A DNA stretch of 23,951 nt from Sphingobacteriaceae bacterium (GCA_947460275.1 CANHHZ010000005.1:1-23951); one strand, 5' to 3'; positions 15,367 through 23,536 are shown, counted from the stretch's first letter. Numbers and translations: made by a program. The notes: generated from the sequence alone by a model not told the origin.

Positions 15367-16758
15367 ATGAACATTATAATAACCATTGTCCTTACGGCAT
15401 TAGCAGTACTTTATGCAGGTTTGTTTAAAGCCAAAAAAGCTTTATTGCCATTAACAATTGTAGGCTTATTGGTGGCCTTGGGCTTTGTTGCAGTTTCTTG
15501 GAACACGCCGGCCACTTTTTTTGGCATGGGCCAGATAGACCAAATGATGCAAATGGATAATTTTGCATTGGCTTTTTCGGGTATAACCATTTTGGGCACC
15601 TTATTTATATTTTTACTGACCCAAAATTATTTTGTTAAAGACAGTGAAAATGTGGCAGAATATTTCACCTTGATTTTGTTTACCCTATCGGGGATAATCA
15701 TCATGGTTTCTTACCAAAACCTTTCGATGTTGTTTGTAGGTTTAGAAATTATGTCGGTAAGTTTATACGTGCTTGCTGGCATCAAAAAATTGAACTTTGC
15801 CTCAAACGAAGCGTCTTTAAAATACTTTTTAATGGGCGCTTTTTCTACGGGATTTTTACTTTTCGGCATAGCCTTAATTTATGGAGCAACGGGTTCTTTC
15901 GATTTAACAGTTATTCAGCAATATTTGGTAAACCATGTAAAAACGGTATCGCCTTTGTTTTATGTTGGTGTAATGTTAATGATGATAGGCCTGAGCTTTA
16001 AAGTTGGTGCTGTTCCGTTTCATTTCTGGACACCAGATGTGTACGAAGGTTCTCCATCATTAATTACGGCCTTTATGTCAACAGTTGTTAAAACAGCAGG
16101 TTTTGCTGCTTTTTTACGTTTGTTTGCCGGCGCATTTGCTCCATTACACGATTTTTGGATGCCAGCCTTAATGGTTATCGTTATTATCACCTTGTGTGTA
16201 GGAAACATTACGGCATTGTACCAAAAGAATTTTAAACGCATGCTTGCCTATTCAAGTATTTCGCATGCAGGTTATTTACTATTCTCTCTAATCGTGCTAA
16301 CACCTAATTCTGCCAGTAACGTATTGGTTTATGCGGCCGCTTATACTTTTGCAAGCATCATTGCATTTGCGGTACTTATTTTAGTGAAACAGCGAACTGG
16401 TGCAGATAGTTTTGATAGCTTTAATGGGTTAGCAAAGCGTAATCCATTGGCGGCGCTATCGTTAACCATTGCCATGCTTTCTTTAGCTGGCATCCCATTA
16501 ACAGCAGGCTTTATTGGAAAATATGTGATGTTTTTAAATGTGATGCAAAACTATCAAACGGTATTGGTAGTTATCGCTATTTTAAATGCATTAATTGGCT
16601 TCTATTACTATTTTAAAGTAATTGTTGCTATGTATTTTAAAGAAGGAACAGAGGTTCAATTGTCTATTCCTTTTCAATATAAGGTTGTTTTGGTGTTAGC
16701 AGTAATTGTTACCTTACTTTTAGGAGTTTATCCTTCGTTGATATTAAATTTGATATAG
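15367..16758 (+). CDS. nuoN: NADH-quinone oxidoreductase subunit N
   Basis: Third antiporter-like proton-pumping subunit and last gene of the complex I set; 463 residues, about 14 helices. Glu127 (FVGLEIMSVSLYVLAG) and Lys212 (FKVGAVPFHFWTPDVYEGSP) are present, followed by the conserved TAFMSTVVKTAGFAAF helix. No terminator is visible after its stop; a 45-nt AT-rich gap leads to the next gene on the same strand, so transcription may continue. Confidence 0.98.
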   Translation: MNIIITIVLTALAVLYAGLFKAKKALLPLTIVGLLVALGFVAVSWNTPATFFGMGQIDQMMQMDNFALAFSGITILGTLFIFLLTQNYFVKDSENVAEYFTLILFTLSGIIIMVSYQNLSMLFVGLEIMSVSLYVLAGIKKLNFASNEASLKYFLMGAFSTGFLLFGIALIYGATGSFDLTVIQQYLVNHVKTVSPLFYVGVMLMMIGLSFKVGAVPFHFWTPDVYEGSPSLITAFMSTVVKTAGFAAFLRLFAGAFAPLHDFWMPALMVIVIITLCVGNITALYQKNFKRMLAYSSISHAGYLLFSLIVLTPNSASNVLVYAAAYTFASIIAFAVLILVKQRTGADSFDSFNGLAKRNPLAALSLTIAMLSLAGIPLTAGFIGKYVMFLNVMQNYQTVLVVIAILNALIGFYYYFKVIVAMYFKEGTEVQLSIPFQYKVVLVLAVIVTLLLGVYPSLILNLI

Positions 16759-16803
16759 ATGAATGATGTAGATTTTTATTTGTAGTTTTACAAATATTGG
16801 ACT

Positions 16804-17463
16804 ATGCAACAATTCTGGAATTCATTACATCATTTAATCGACCCCGAAAAATTACTTAGAGAGGGCGGCTTTTATATGGTAATGTTTGTGATTTTTGCTG
16901 AAACTGGATTATTCTTCGGTTTCTTTTTACCAGGCGATTACCTTTTGTTTTTGGCAGGCATGTTTGTAGCTACAGGCAAACTTGATGTTGATATTAGTTT
17001 ACTGATATTGGGTTTGTGTATAGCTGCGGTATCAGGTAATTTTACAGGCTATTGGTTTGGGAGGAAAACTGGGCCTGTATTATACAAGAGAAAAGACACC
17101 TTTTTTTTTAAAAAGCGTTATTTATTGGCTGCAGAGCAATATTATAAAAAGAAAGGTGCTTTTGCGCTAATTATGGGCAGGTTTGTGCCAATTGTACGCA
17201 CATTTGCCCCTATCTTTGCTGGTGTTGTTAAACTAGACATCAAAAAATTTGCACTTTATAACATTGTGGGCGCAATAATTTGGATAGCTTCCTTAACTTT
17301 GTTAGGGTATTTTTTAGGCATAAGATTTGCCGAACAAATAGAAAAATATTTGTTTTATATTATATTAGGTTTTGTGTTTGTCACTACTGTGCCTCTTGTG
17401 GTAGCTTTTGTAAAGAGGCAAGTGATAAAAAATGAGACTGGTTTTGAAGAAAATAATGAGTAA
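16804..17463 (+). CDS. DedA family (VTT-domain) membrane protein
   Basis: A 219-residue member of the DedA/SNARE-associated family. Known members are inner-membrane proteins tied to undecaprenyl-phosphate or phospholipid flipping and to membrane-potential upkeep. The family acidic residues Glu33 (FAETGLFFG) and Asp45 (LPGDYLLF), and the arginine motif GRFVPIVRTFAPIFAG with Arg126 and Arg132, are all present, with several hydrophobic segments around them. The last 8 nt overlap the pyrophosphatase gene. It follows nuoN on the same strand after 45 nt. The actual lipid substrate cannot be read from sequence. Confidence 0.92.
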   Translation: MQQFWNSLHHLIDPEKLLREGGFYMVMFVIFAETGLFFGFFLPGDYLLFLAGMFVATGKLDVDISLLILGLCIAAVSGNFTGYWFGRKTGPVLYKRKDTFFFKKRYLLAAEQYYKKKGAFALIMGRFVPIVRTFAPIFAGVVKLDIKKFALYNIVGAIIWIASLTLLGYFLGIRFAEQIEKYLFYIILGFVFVTTVPLVVAFVKRQVIKNETGFEENNE

Positions 17464-18007
17464 AGACAATCACCATCCTTGGCATAGTGTTTCGCCTGGT
17501 CATCAAATTCCAGAAATAGTAAATGCGATCATCGAAATTCCCAAAGGCTCAAAAGCGAAATACGAAATTGATAAAGACTCAAATCTTATTAAATTAGATA
17601 GAGTTTTATTTTCTTCGGTTATGTATCCGGCAAACTATGGTTTTATTCCACAAACTTATTGTGACGATAATGACCCTCTGGATATCTTGGTGTTGTGTTC
17701 GGTAGATGTATACCCAATGACAATTATCGAGGCTAAGGTAATTGGTGTAATGCACATGGTGGATAACGGAGAGCAAGACGATAAAATTATTGCAGTGGCT
17801 AAAAACGATCAATCGGTAAACTATATTAACGATTTGCACGAATTACCTCCACATACCATGAAAGAAATTGTAAAATTCTTTCAGGATTATAAAGCATTAG
17901 AAGAAAAGAAAGTAACAATAGAGCATTTGTTGGGCGTAAGGTATGCTTACAAAGTGATACAAGAAAGCATAGCGCTTTACGATCAAAAATTTAGAAATAA
18001 TTTTTAA
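17456..18007 (+). CDS. ppa: Inorganic pyrophosphatase, family I
   Basis: Soluble cytoplasmic enzyme that hydrolyses pyrophosphate to two phosphates, pulling biosynthetic reactions forward. I chose the ATG at 17456 (183 residues). An in-frame ATG at 17432 would extend it further into the DedA gene without conserved sequence. The metal-binding aspartates are seen in DDNDPLD (Asp71, Asp73 and Asp76, matching Asp65, Asp67 and Asp70 of E. coli) and further on at Asp103 and Asp108 in MVDNGEQDDK. The substrate-binding EIPKGSKAKYE segment (residues 27-37) and the YPANYGFIPQT strand are typical. Its stop overlaps the start of the next gene (TAATG). Confidence 0.96.
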   Translation: MSKDNHHPWHSVSPGHQIPEIVNAIIEIPKGSKAKYEIDKDSNLIKLDRVLFSSVMYPANYGFIPQTYCDDNDPLDILVLCSVDVYPMTIIEAKVIGVMHMVDNGEQDDKIIAVAKNDQSVNYINDLHELPPHTMKEIVKFFQDYKALEEKKVTIEHLLGVRYAYKVIQESIALYDQKFRNNF

Positions 18008-19326
18008 TGGGATTTCAACTGTTTTTAACCTTTTTCTTAGTAATTCTCAACGGATTTTTCGTTGCTGCAGAGTTCGCTATTGTAAAAGTACGAGGTTCGC
18101 AAATAGAGGTAAAAGCCAAAACTGGTAGCCGAGTAGGTAAAATGGCAAAAAGCATCATTCATAATTTGGATGGTTATTTGGCAGCAACTCAACTCGGAAT
18201 TACATTGGCTTCGTTGGGTTTAGGATGGGTAGGTGAAGAAGTAATGCACGCTATTTTTAAAGATCTTTTTATAAATTTAAATTTTGCGGTAAGCGAAGCA
18301 TTTGTTCACTCTGCTTCAACAGTTGTTGCCTTCTCGGTAATTACCATCATGCACATTGTATTTGGAGAGCTTGCCCCAAAATCTTTCGCCATCCAACGGC
18401 CAGTAGCTACTACCTTATTTATCGCTGTTCCGTTGCAACTTTTTTACGTTGTATTTAGGCCATTTATTTGGACTTTAAACGGCCTAGCTTCTATTATATT
18501 GAGGCCGTTAGGCATAGACGCTTCTGCGGGCCACGAATCTTTACACAGTACCGAAGAATTGCAATACATCTTAGAGCAAGGTAAGGAAAGTGGAGCACTT
18601 GAAGACAATGAACACGAGCTCATTAAAAATGTTTTTGATTTTAATGAGCGTGTAGTTAAAAACATAATGGTGCCACGTACCAAAATATCTGGAATAGAGT
18701 TAAATACAGCAACAGCGGAAGTTATACAGACTATTATTTCTGAAGGTTATTCGCGAATGCCTGTTTACGATGAGGTTATTGACAAAATAATAGGAATAGT
18801 ACATGCCAAAGATATTTTGCCTTTATTGGCCGACCATAAGCAATGGACTTTGAACGATATTATTAGAAAGCCTTATTTTATTCCAGAAACTAAAAAAATT
18901 AACGATTTACTAAGTGAATTGCAACAAAAACGCATACAAATTGCAATTGTAATTGACGAGTTTGGCGGTACCGCCGGAATGGTTACTTTAGAAGATATTG
19001 TAGAAGAAATTGTTGGCGAAATACAAGACGAGTACGATGAAGAAAAACCAACTGTAGAAAAAATATCGGATACGGAGTTTATTATTAACGCCTATGCAAC
19101 GGTTTATGATGTAAATGAACATTTACCACACGATTTACCCGAAGATGAAGATTTTGATACCGTTGGTGGCTTAGTTTCGCATGCCTTCGGCAAAATACCA
19201 GAGGTTGGTGACAATGAAGAATGTTACGGTTATCTTTTTACCATCCTAAAGAAAACCGAACAAAACATCGAAACGATAAAACTAGAACTCGTTATCAACA
19301 AAGAAGATATGGTTGATCAGCATTAA
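18007..19326 (+). CDS. CNNM/CBS/CorC-domain membrane protein (hemolysin C-like family)
   Basis: A 439-residue protein with three parts: an N-terminal CNNM (DUF21) membrane domain of about four helices with the NGFFVAAEFAIVKVR start (residues 1-195); a tandem CBS pair (about 215-345, including SRMPVYDEVIDKIIGIVHAKDIL and IAIVIDEFGGTAGMVTLEDI); and a C-terminal CorC_HlyC domain (about 350-435) with FDTVGGLVSHAFGKIPEVGD. Homologues are described as magnesium or cobalt efflux/transport proteins and were once labelled hemolysins; the CBS pair binds adenine nucleotides in relatives. GldE of gliding bacteria belongs to the same superfamily, but the N-terminal domain here looks like the general type, so I do not assign that name. 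Confidence 0.92.
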   Translation: MGFQLFLTFFLVILNGFFVAAEFAIVKVRGSQIEVKAKTGSRVGKMAKSIIHNLDGYLAATQLGITLASLGLGWVGEEVMHAIFKDLFINLNFAVSEAFVHSASTVVAFSVITIMHIVFGELAPKSFAIQRPVATTLFIAVPLQLFYVVFRPFIWTLNGLASIILRPLGIDASAGHESLHSTEELQYILEQGKESGALEDNEHELIKNVFDFNERVVKNIMVPRTKISGIELNTATAEVIQTIISEGYSRMPVYDEVIDKIIGIVHAKDILPLLADHKQWTLNDIIRKPYFIPETKKINDLLSELQQKRIQIAIVIDEFGGTAGMVTLEDIVEEIVGEIQDEYDEEKPTVEKISDTEFIINAYATVYDVNEHLPHDLPEDEDFDTVGGLVSHAFGKIPEVGDNEECYGYLFTILKKTEQNIETIKLELVINKEDMVDQH

Positions 19327-19337
19327 TACCAACGCTA

Positions 19338-20039
19338 ATGCATGTTTTTTATACCCCAGATATACAAACCGATGTCTACACTTTAAACGAAGAAGAAAGC
19401 AAACATTGCAGTAGGGTGCTTCGTTTAAGTATAGGTGATGTTGTTTTTTTGATAGACGGCAAAGGTGGTCTATATCAATCGGAAATAGCTGCGCTTACTA
19501 AAAAAAATGTTCAACTCAAGGTTTTGAACAAACAAACTGAGCATGGCAAACGCAATCATTATTTGCACATTGTTATTGCCCCAACCAAAAATATAGATCG
19601 GTTGGAATGGTTTTTAGAAAAAGCAACAGAAATTGGCATTGATGAAATTACGCTCATTATATGCGACCGCTCCGAACGTAAAGTTGTAAAAGATGAGCGT
19701 TTAGAAAAGGTAATTACATCAGCCGTAAAGCAATCTTTAACGGCTTATCACCCAAAGTTAAATGCGCCAATTTCATTTGCCGAATTCATCAAAATCAATA
19801 CTGATTCAGAAAAATTAATTGCCCATTGCATGGAAGGTGAAAAACTTTTTATTGAAAAATTGGTTAAACCACACCAATCTTATACGATATTAATTGGGCC
19901 TGAAGGCGATTTTAGTCCAAGTGAACTTGCTGATGCATTGAAAAATAATTTTAAGCCAATATCTTTAGGAAATACGCGGTTGCGTACAGAAACTGCTGCT
20001 TTAGCAGCTTGTTTTGAGGTTAATTTTATTAATAGATAA
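19338..20039 (+). CDS. rsmE: 16S rRNA (uracil1498-N3)-methyltransferase RsmE
   Basis: SPOUT-fold methyltransferase that modifies U1498 of 16S rRNA using S-adenosylmethionine. The 233-residue product has the N-terminal PUA-like RNA-binding part (ESKHCSRVLRLSIGD, residues 20-34), the APTKNIDRLEWFLEKATEIG segment (81-100), and the knotted SAM-binding C-terminus with IGPEGDFSPSE (186-196) and LGNTRLRTETAAL (210-222). These are the standard RsmE motifs. It begins 11 nt after the CNNM gene and its stop directly abuts the next start. Confidence 0.96.
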   Translation: MHVFYTPDIQTDVYTLNEEESKHCSRVLRLSIGDVVFLIDGKGGLYQSEIAALTKKNVQLKVLNKQTEHGKRNHYLHIVIAPTKNIDRLEWFLEKATEIGIDEITLIICDRSERKVVKDERLEKVITSAVKQSLTAYHPKLNAPISFAEFIKINTDSEKLIAHCMEGEKLFIEKLVKPHQSYTILIGPEGDFSPSELADALKNNFKPISLGNTRLRTETAALAACFEVNFINR

Positions 20040-20543
20040 ATGATGTATAAAATTAAGGTAAACGATAAATACAGTTTTGACGTTGATGCCAAGCACAACG
20101 AAGTAAAAATTAACAATCAACCAATAGTACTTGATCATGCGTATTTAAATGCTGACACAAGTCATATTTTGTATCAAAACAAATCATATACCGTTGAAGT
20201 AGTAAACCTTAATTTGGTCGAAAAAACAGCCAATATTAAAGTTAATGGTAGTATGTATAGTTTGACCATAACAGACCAGTTTGATGCGCTTTTAAAGCAG
20301 CTGGGTATGGATAAGCTAGCTTCAAATAAAATACAGCAAATTAAGGCACCAATGCCTGGTTTGGTTTTAAGTGTTTTGGTTGCCGAAGGTGATGAAGTTA
20401 AAAAAGGGGATAATTTGTTGGTGTTAGAAGCCATGAAAATGGAAAACATGATTAAATCGCCAACAGAAGGAATAATTAAGAAAGTAGAAATTGAGCAGGG
20501 CGATAAAGTTGAAAAAAACACTTTGCTCATCCATTTTAGCTAA
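20040..20543 (+). CDS. Biotin carboxyl carrier protein (biotinyl domain)
   Basis: A 167-residue carrier for a biotin-dependent carboxylase. The C-terminal 70 residues form a biotinyl domain with the biotinylation motif EAMKMEN, target Lys133, flanked by IKAPMPGLVLSVLVAEGDEV and SPTEGIIKKVEIEQGDKVE. The N-terminal part is beta-rich and lacks the Ala/Pro linker of classical AccB. This architecture is common in carriers for acyl-CoA carboxylases (acetyl- or propionyl-CoA type) in Bacteroidota. The biotin carboxylase and carboxyltransferase genes are not adjacent here. Two start codons, at 20040 and 20043, are equally plausible. It is the last gene of the plus-strand run and ends at a terminator. 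Confidence 0.92.
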   Translation: MMYKIKVNDKYSFDVDAKHNEVKINNQPIVLDHAYLNADTSHILYQNKSYTVEVVNLNLVEKTANIKVNGSMYSLTITDQFDALLKQLGMDKLASNKIQQIKAPMPGLVLSVLVAEGDEVKKGDNLLVLEAMKMENMIKSPTEGIIKKVEIEQGDKVEKNTLLIHFS

Positions 20544-20578
20544 ACAAAAAAGGAACACAATGTGTTCCTTTTTTGTTT
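20542..20578. terminator. Bidirectional terminator between BCCP gene and gldJ
   Basis: A perfect 18-bp inverted repeat, 20542-20559 against 20561-20578, centred on base 20560. The inner GGAACACA/TGTGTTCC part gives the stem, and the outer A6 and T6 runs give a U tract to transcripts from either direction. It begins within the BCCP stop codon and ends 14 nt before the gldJ stop on the other strand, so it serves both convergent genes. Confidence 0.92.
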
Positions 20579-20592
20579 TATGGTTTTATTTT

Positions 20593-22173
20593 TTATTTAC
20601 CTTTTCTGAATTGTGGTTTACCTGCCGAATTAATTTCGGATGATCCTAACATTGTCATGGCGCAACGGAAACCAATATCAGCTGTGGATTCGTCTTCTTG
20701 GATATGTCTTCGCATTGCAGGGTTTAACCACTCTGCTTGGTCGTCCCAAGAACCACCTTTATAAACTCTGGATTTATTGTTAACCAATGTTGTAACTCCA
20801 TAGAGCGCAATTGGTTCATCGCGGTAGCCTCTTTGATCTGCTTGAAAACTGCTCCCTGTAGTTTTATTAGAAGGGCTTCCGGCTTGCAATTCTGCCCATG
20901 TTTGTTTTACAGCGCTTGTAGAAGGAGTCATTACAGGCTTGCCATATTTATCTTGACTTAATTTTCCATTTGCAGGATTTCTTTCCTTGGTTTGTAATTG
21001 GTTTCCTCTAAAAGGATTAAGTGCTTCTGCTTGCTCAAAAGTGGCGGCACGATATACGTCAGCAACCCATTCATTTACATTTCCAGCCATATCATATAAA
21101 CCAAAATCATTTGGCACATAACTCTTTACCCCTTGCGTAAATGCGGCTTTGTCATTTAATGAACCACCTACGCCCATATAATCGCCTTTTGCTCTTTTAA
21201 AATTAGCTAAAATTAAACCTCTGGTCCTTGTTTTTGCAGATCTAATTCCTAAGCCATTCCAAGGATATATTTTTTTCTCGTTGATGTTTTCGTATTGTGT
21301 ACTGCCAATCAATCCTAAAGCAGCGTATTCCCATTCTGCTTCTGTTGGTAATCTAAATGGTTGCAAGATCAAGCCATCTTCTAAGCGAATATTTCTCGTT
21401 GGTAATACCCTTCTCCCATTAGTAGTGGCTGCAGTTGCCGAAGCGGCCAATGGACTAAGGTCTGGTTTAGCCTTGGTTCCTTTGTCAACATACTGACCAT
21501 TTAAATACATTTCGGTATTAAATGGTTTATCAGGTCTAGCTGGGGGAGGTGTTTGGCTTGTTCTTCTGCCATTGCCACGTAACTGTGCAAACGATGACAT
21601 GTAATTTTTGTCTCTAAGTAATTTTTCGTTTACTACATCTGTTCTCCATGCACAATATTCTTCAGCTTGGATAGCGCTTACACCCACTACTGGATAATCG
21701 CCATAAGCTGGATGTCTTAAGTAGTTGTTTACATAAGGCTCGTTAAAAGATAAAGGTTTGCGCCATACCAAAGTATCAGGCAAAGCCTCGTAATATAGTT
21801 GAGCGTCAGTAGGATAGTTTCTTTTAATCCAATTTAAATATTCTAACCAATCTGTATTAGAAACCTCTGTTTCGTCCATGTAGAAAGAGCTTACTGTAAC
21901 CTCTCTTTTATGGTTGAGGTTACTCAAGTCTTGACCAGGTATATCAACCGCACTACCACCCATAATAAATTGTCCGCCTTCAATTTCTATCAATCCAAAT
22001 TGATTGGTTTGGTGACTGCGTTTGTAACCGGTATTTACTTCAAAACCACCATTTTCGGGTCTGTTATATGCGTATCCTGTTTTACTAGAAACCCCTTTTT
22101 TTGAAGAGTTGCAGGAAGATAATGCCAACATAACAGTTGAAAATGCCAATGAATATAAAAATACTTTTTTCAT
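20593..22173 (-). CDS. gldJ: Gliding motility / type IX secretion lipoprotein GldJ
   Basis: A 526-residue lipoprotein. In Flavobacterium, GldJ is an envelope lipoprotein required for gliding and for the type IX secretion motor-associated ring proteins. The signal ends in lipobox LSSC with lipidated Cys21. The rest is an FGE-sulfatase/SUMF1-like domain: IEIEGGQFIMGG (62-73), SFYMDETEVSNTDWLEYLNW (96-115), RLPTEAEWEYAALG, YDMAGNVNEWVADVY and a final KGGSW...GFRCA block (472-505). The pair of catalytic cysteines of true formylglycine-generating enzymes is absent from that block, so a structural role is expected. The NNYLRHPAYGDYPVVGVSAIQ and ALPDTLVWRKPL stretches favour GldJ over GldK. The divergent neighbour porV agrees with this call. 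Confidence 0.88.
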   Translation of the reverse strand: MKKVFLYSLAFSTVMLALSSCNSSKKGVSSKTGYAYNRPENGGFEVNTGYKRSHQTNQFGLIEIEGGQFIMGGSAVDIPGQDLSNLNHKREVTVSSFYMDETEVSNTDWLEYLNWIKRNYPTDAQLYYEALPDTLVWRKPLSFNEPYVNNYLRHPAYGDYPVVGVSAIQAEEYCAWRTDVVNEKLLRDKNYMSSFAQLRGNGRRTSQTPPPARPDKPFNTEMYLNGQYVDKGTKAKPDLSPLAASATAATTNGRRVLPTRNIRLEDGLILQPFRLPTEAEWEYAALGLIGSTQYENINEKKIYPWNGLGIRSAKTRTRGLILANFKRAKGDYMGVGGSLNDKAAFTQGVKSYVPNDFGLYDMAGNVNEWVADVYRAATFEQAEALNPFRGNQLQTKERNPANGKLSQDKYGKPVMTPSTSAVKQTWAELQAGSPSNKTTGSSFQADQRGYRDEPIALYGVTTLVNNKSRVYKGGSWDDQAEWLNPAMRRHIQEDESTADIGFRCAMTMLGSSEINSAGKPQFRKGK

Positions 22174-22195
22174 AAAATCCTAATAAACCTAAATA

Positions 22196-22225
22196 CAAAA
22201 ATACATAAAAAAGGCTATACACAAA
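22196..22225 (-). promoter_or_regulatory. Candidate gldJ promoter
   Basis: Read on the minus strand: TTTG at 22225-22222, an 18-nt spacer, then TATTTTTG at 22203-22196. This fits the Bacteroidota promoter consensus well and would begin transcription about 15-20 nt before the gldJ ATG. The same octamer TATTTTTG also occurs at 22229-22222, overlapping the -33 element. Motif evidence only. Confidence 0.55.
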
Positions 22226-22270
22226 AATATTCTTTTTTTGCGAATAGGAATGATTTGTTTTTAATAGTAC

Positions 22271-22288
22271 ATTTAATTAGAATTAAAT
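22271..22288. promoter_or_regulatory. AT palindrome in gldJ/porV divergent region
   Basis: ATTTAATT at 22271-22278 and its exact reverse complement AATTAAAT at 22281-22288, separated by AG. The 18-bp palindrome lies about midway between the two divergent genes, upstream of a TTTG at 22294-22297 and a weak -7-like TATATTGC at 22317-22324 in front of porV. The shape fits a dimeric regulator site, but the AT-rich background makes chance palindromes fairly likely. Confidence 0.3.
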
Positions 22289-22336
22289 TGTGCTTTGATT
22301 TTAGTTTATACTATGCTATATTGCGTTGTTTAATAA

Positions 22337-23536
22337 TTGTTTTTTAAAAAAAAATTGAGTTTGAACAATTTCAAAAGAAATGCGCTTTGCTTGCTTGTTG
22401 GATTTTTTTCGCAGCAAAGTTTAATGGCTCAGGTTGTTGAGCCAAATACGCAAGTAAATGGTAGTCAAATAAATACCATTTTTACTGCAGTTCCATTCTT
22501 ATTAATTACGCCTGATGCAAGGGCAGGTAGTATGGGCGATGCTGGTGTTGCCATGCAGCCAGATGGAAATACAATGAGTATTAATCCTGCTAAATTAGTT
22601 TTTTTAGATAAGCCTTATGGCATTGGTATTTCTTACAGCCCCTGGTTAAAAAATCTTGTTCCAGATATAAATTTAGCCTATTTAAGTGGTTTTTATCGAA
22701 TAGATGATAGAAATACCTTTGGGAGCTCATTGAGGTACTTTTCATTAGGGCAAATACAACTTACAGATATCAATCAGCAAGATTTGGGTGTTTATACCCC
22801 TAGCGAGTTTGCCTTGGATGTATCACTTGCCCACAAATTTGGCGATAATTTTTCTATGGCCTTGAGCCCCAGATTTACTTATTCTAATTTGACGGCGGGT
22901 CAATTTTCTGCGGGGCAGCAAACTAAGGCTGGAAAATCATTTTCGGTTGATGTTTCTGGCTACTATCGAAAACCTACTGTGCTGTTTGGTAAAGATGCCA
23001 TTTTAGCTTTTGGTGCTTACATTTCTAACATAGGAACAAAAATAAGTTATGTTGATGGGGGCAGGGAACAATTCTTGCCTATGAATTTGAAATTGGGCGC
23101 CGCTTCAACTTTTATTATAGATGATTACAGTCAATTGTCAATTGCTTTAGACTTTAATAAATTAATGGTTCCTACGCAGCCTGTCCGAGACCAAAATGGA
23201 AATATTATTTCAGGAAAAGACCCTGATCGATCGGTTCCTGCCGCTATATTTGGCTCTTTTACCGATGCCCCAGGCGGCTTTAGTGAAGAGTTAAAAGAAA
23301 TTAACATAGCCACTGGTATAGAGTACACCTACAATCAACAATTTGCCTTGAGAGCGGGTTATTTTTACGAATCGCCACAAAAAGGCAACAGAAGATACCT
23401 TACCCTTGGTGCGGGGTTAAAGTACAGTGTTTTTAATCTAGATTTCTCTTATTTAGTAGCTAATCCACAAAAAAGTCCGTTGGCAAATACCTTAAGGTTT
23501 AGTTTATTGTTTAATTTTGGCGATGCAAAACAATGA
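22337..23536 (+). CDS. porV: Type IX secretion system outer membrane protein PorV
   Basis: Outer-membrane beta-barrel of the PorV/LptO family (399 residues from the TTG at 22337). In Porphyromonas and Flavobacterium, PorV shuttles type IX cargo from the translocon to the PorU sortase complex. A signal peptide (basic N-terminus with FKRN, core ALCLLVGFF, likely cut near LMAQ) is followed by the family's N-terminal signature LLITPDARAGSMGDAGVAMQ and INPAKLVFLDKPYGIGISYSPWL, then amphipathic beta strands to the end. No in-frame ATG exists before the end of the signal peptide. TTG codons at 22337, 22355 and 22361 are the candidates, with a run of nine A just before 22355. The stop overlaps ispF (ATGA). 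Confidence 0.9.
   Translation: MFFKKKLSLNNFKRNALCLLVGFFSQQSLMAQVVEPNTQVNGSQINTIFTAVPFLLITPDARAGSMGDAGVAMQPDGNTMSINPAKLVFLDKPYGIGISYSPWLKNLVPDINLAYLSGFYRIDDRNTFGSSLRYFSLGQIQLTDINQQDLGVYTPSEFALDVSLAHKFGDNFSMALSPRFTYSNLTAGQFSAGQQTKAGKSFSVDVSGYYRKPTVLFGKDAILAFGAYISNIGTKISYVDGGREQFLPMNLKLGAASTFIIDDYSQLSIALDFNKLMVPTQPVRDQNGNIISGKDPDRSVPAAIFGSFTDAPGGFSEELKEINIATGIEYTYNQQFALRAGYFYESPQKGNRRYLTLGAGLKYSVFNLDFSYLVANPQKSPLANTLRFSLLFNFGDAKQ

Noticed and set aside
16759..16803. Promoter before the DedA gene
   Set aside because: AT-rich but no TAnnTTTG with a properly spaced TTG was found.
17432..17455. Upstream ATG start for the pyrophosphatase
   Set aside because: It lies deeper inside the DedA gene and adds eight unconserved residues; ATG at 17456 gives a normal-length enzyme.
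18007..19326. Naming the CNNM/CBS protein gldE
   Set aside because: GldE shares the superfamily, but the membrane domain here looks like the general CNNM type and the gene is not in a gld cluster.
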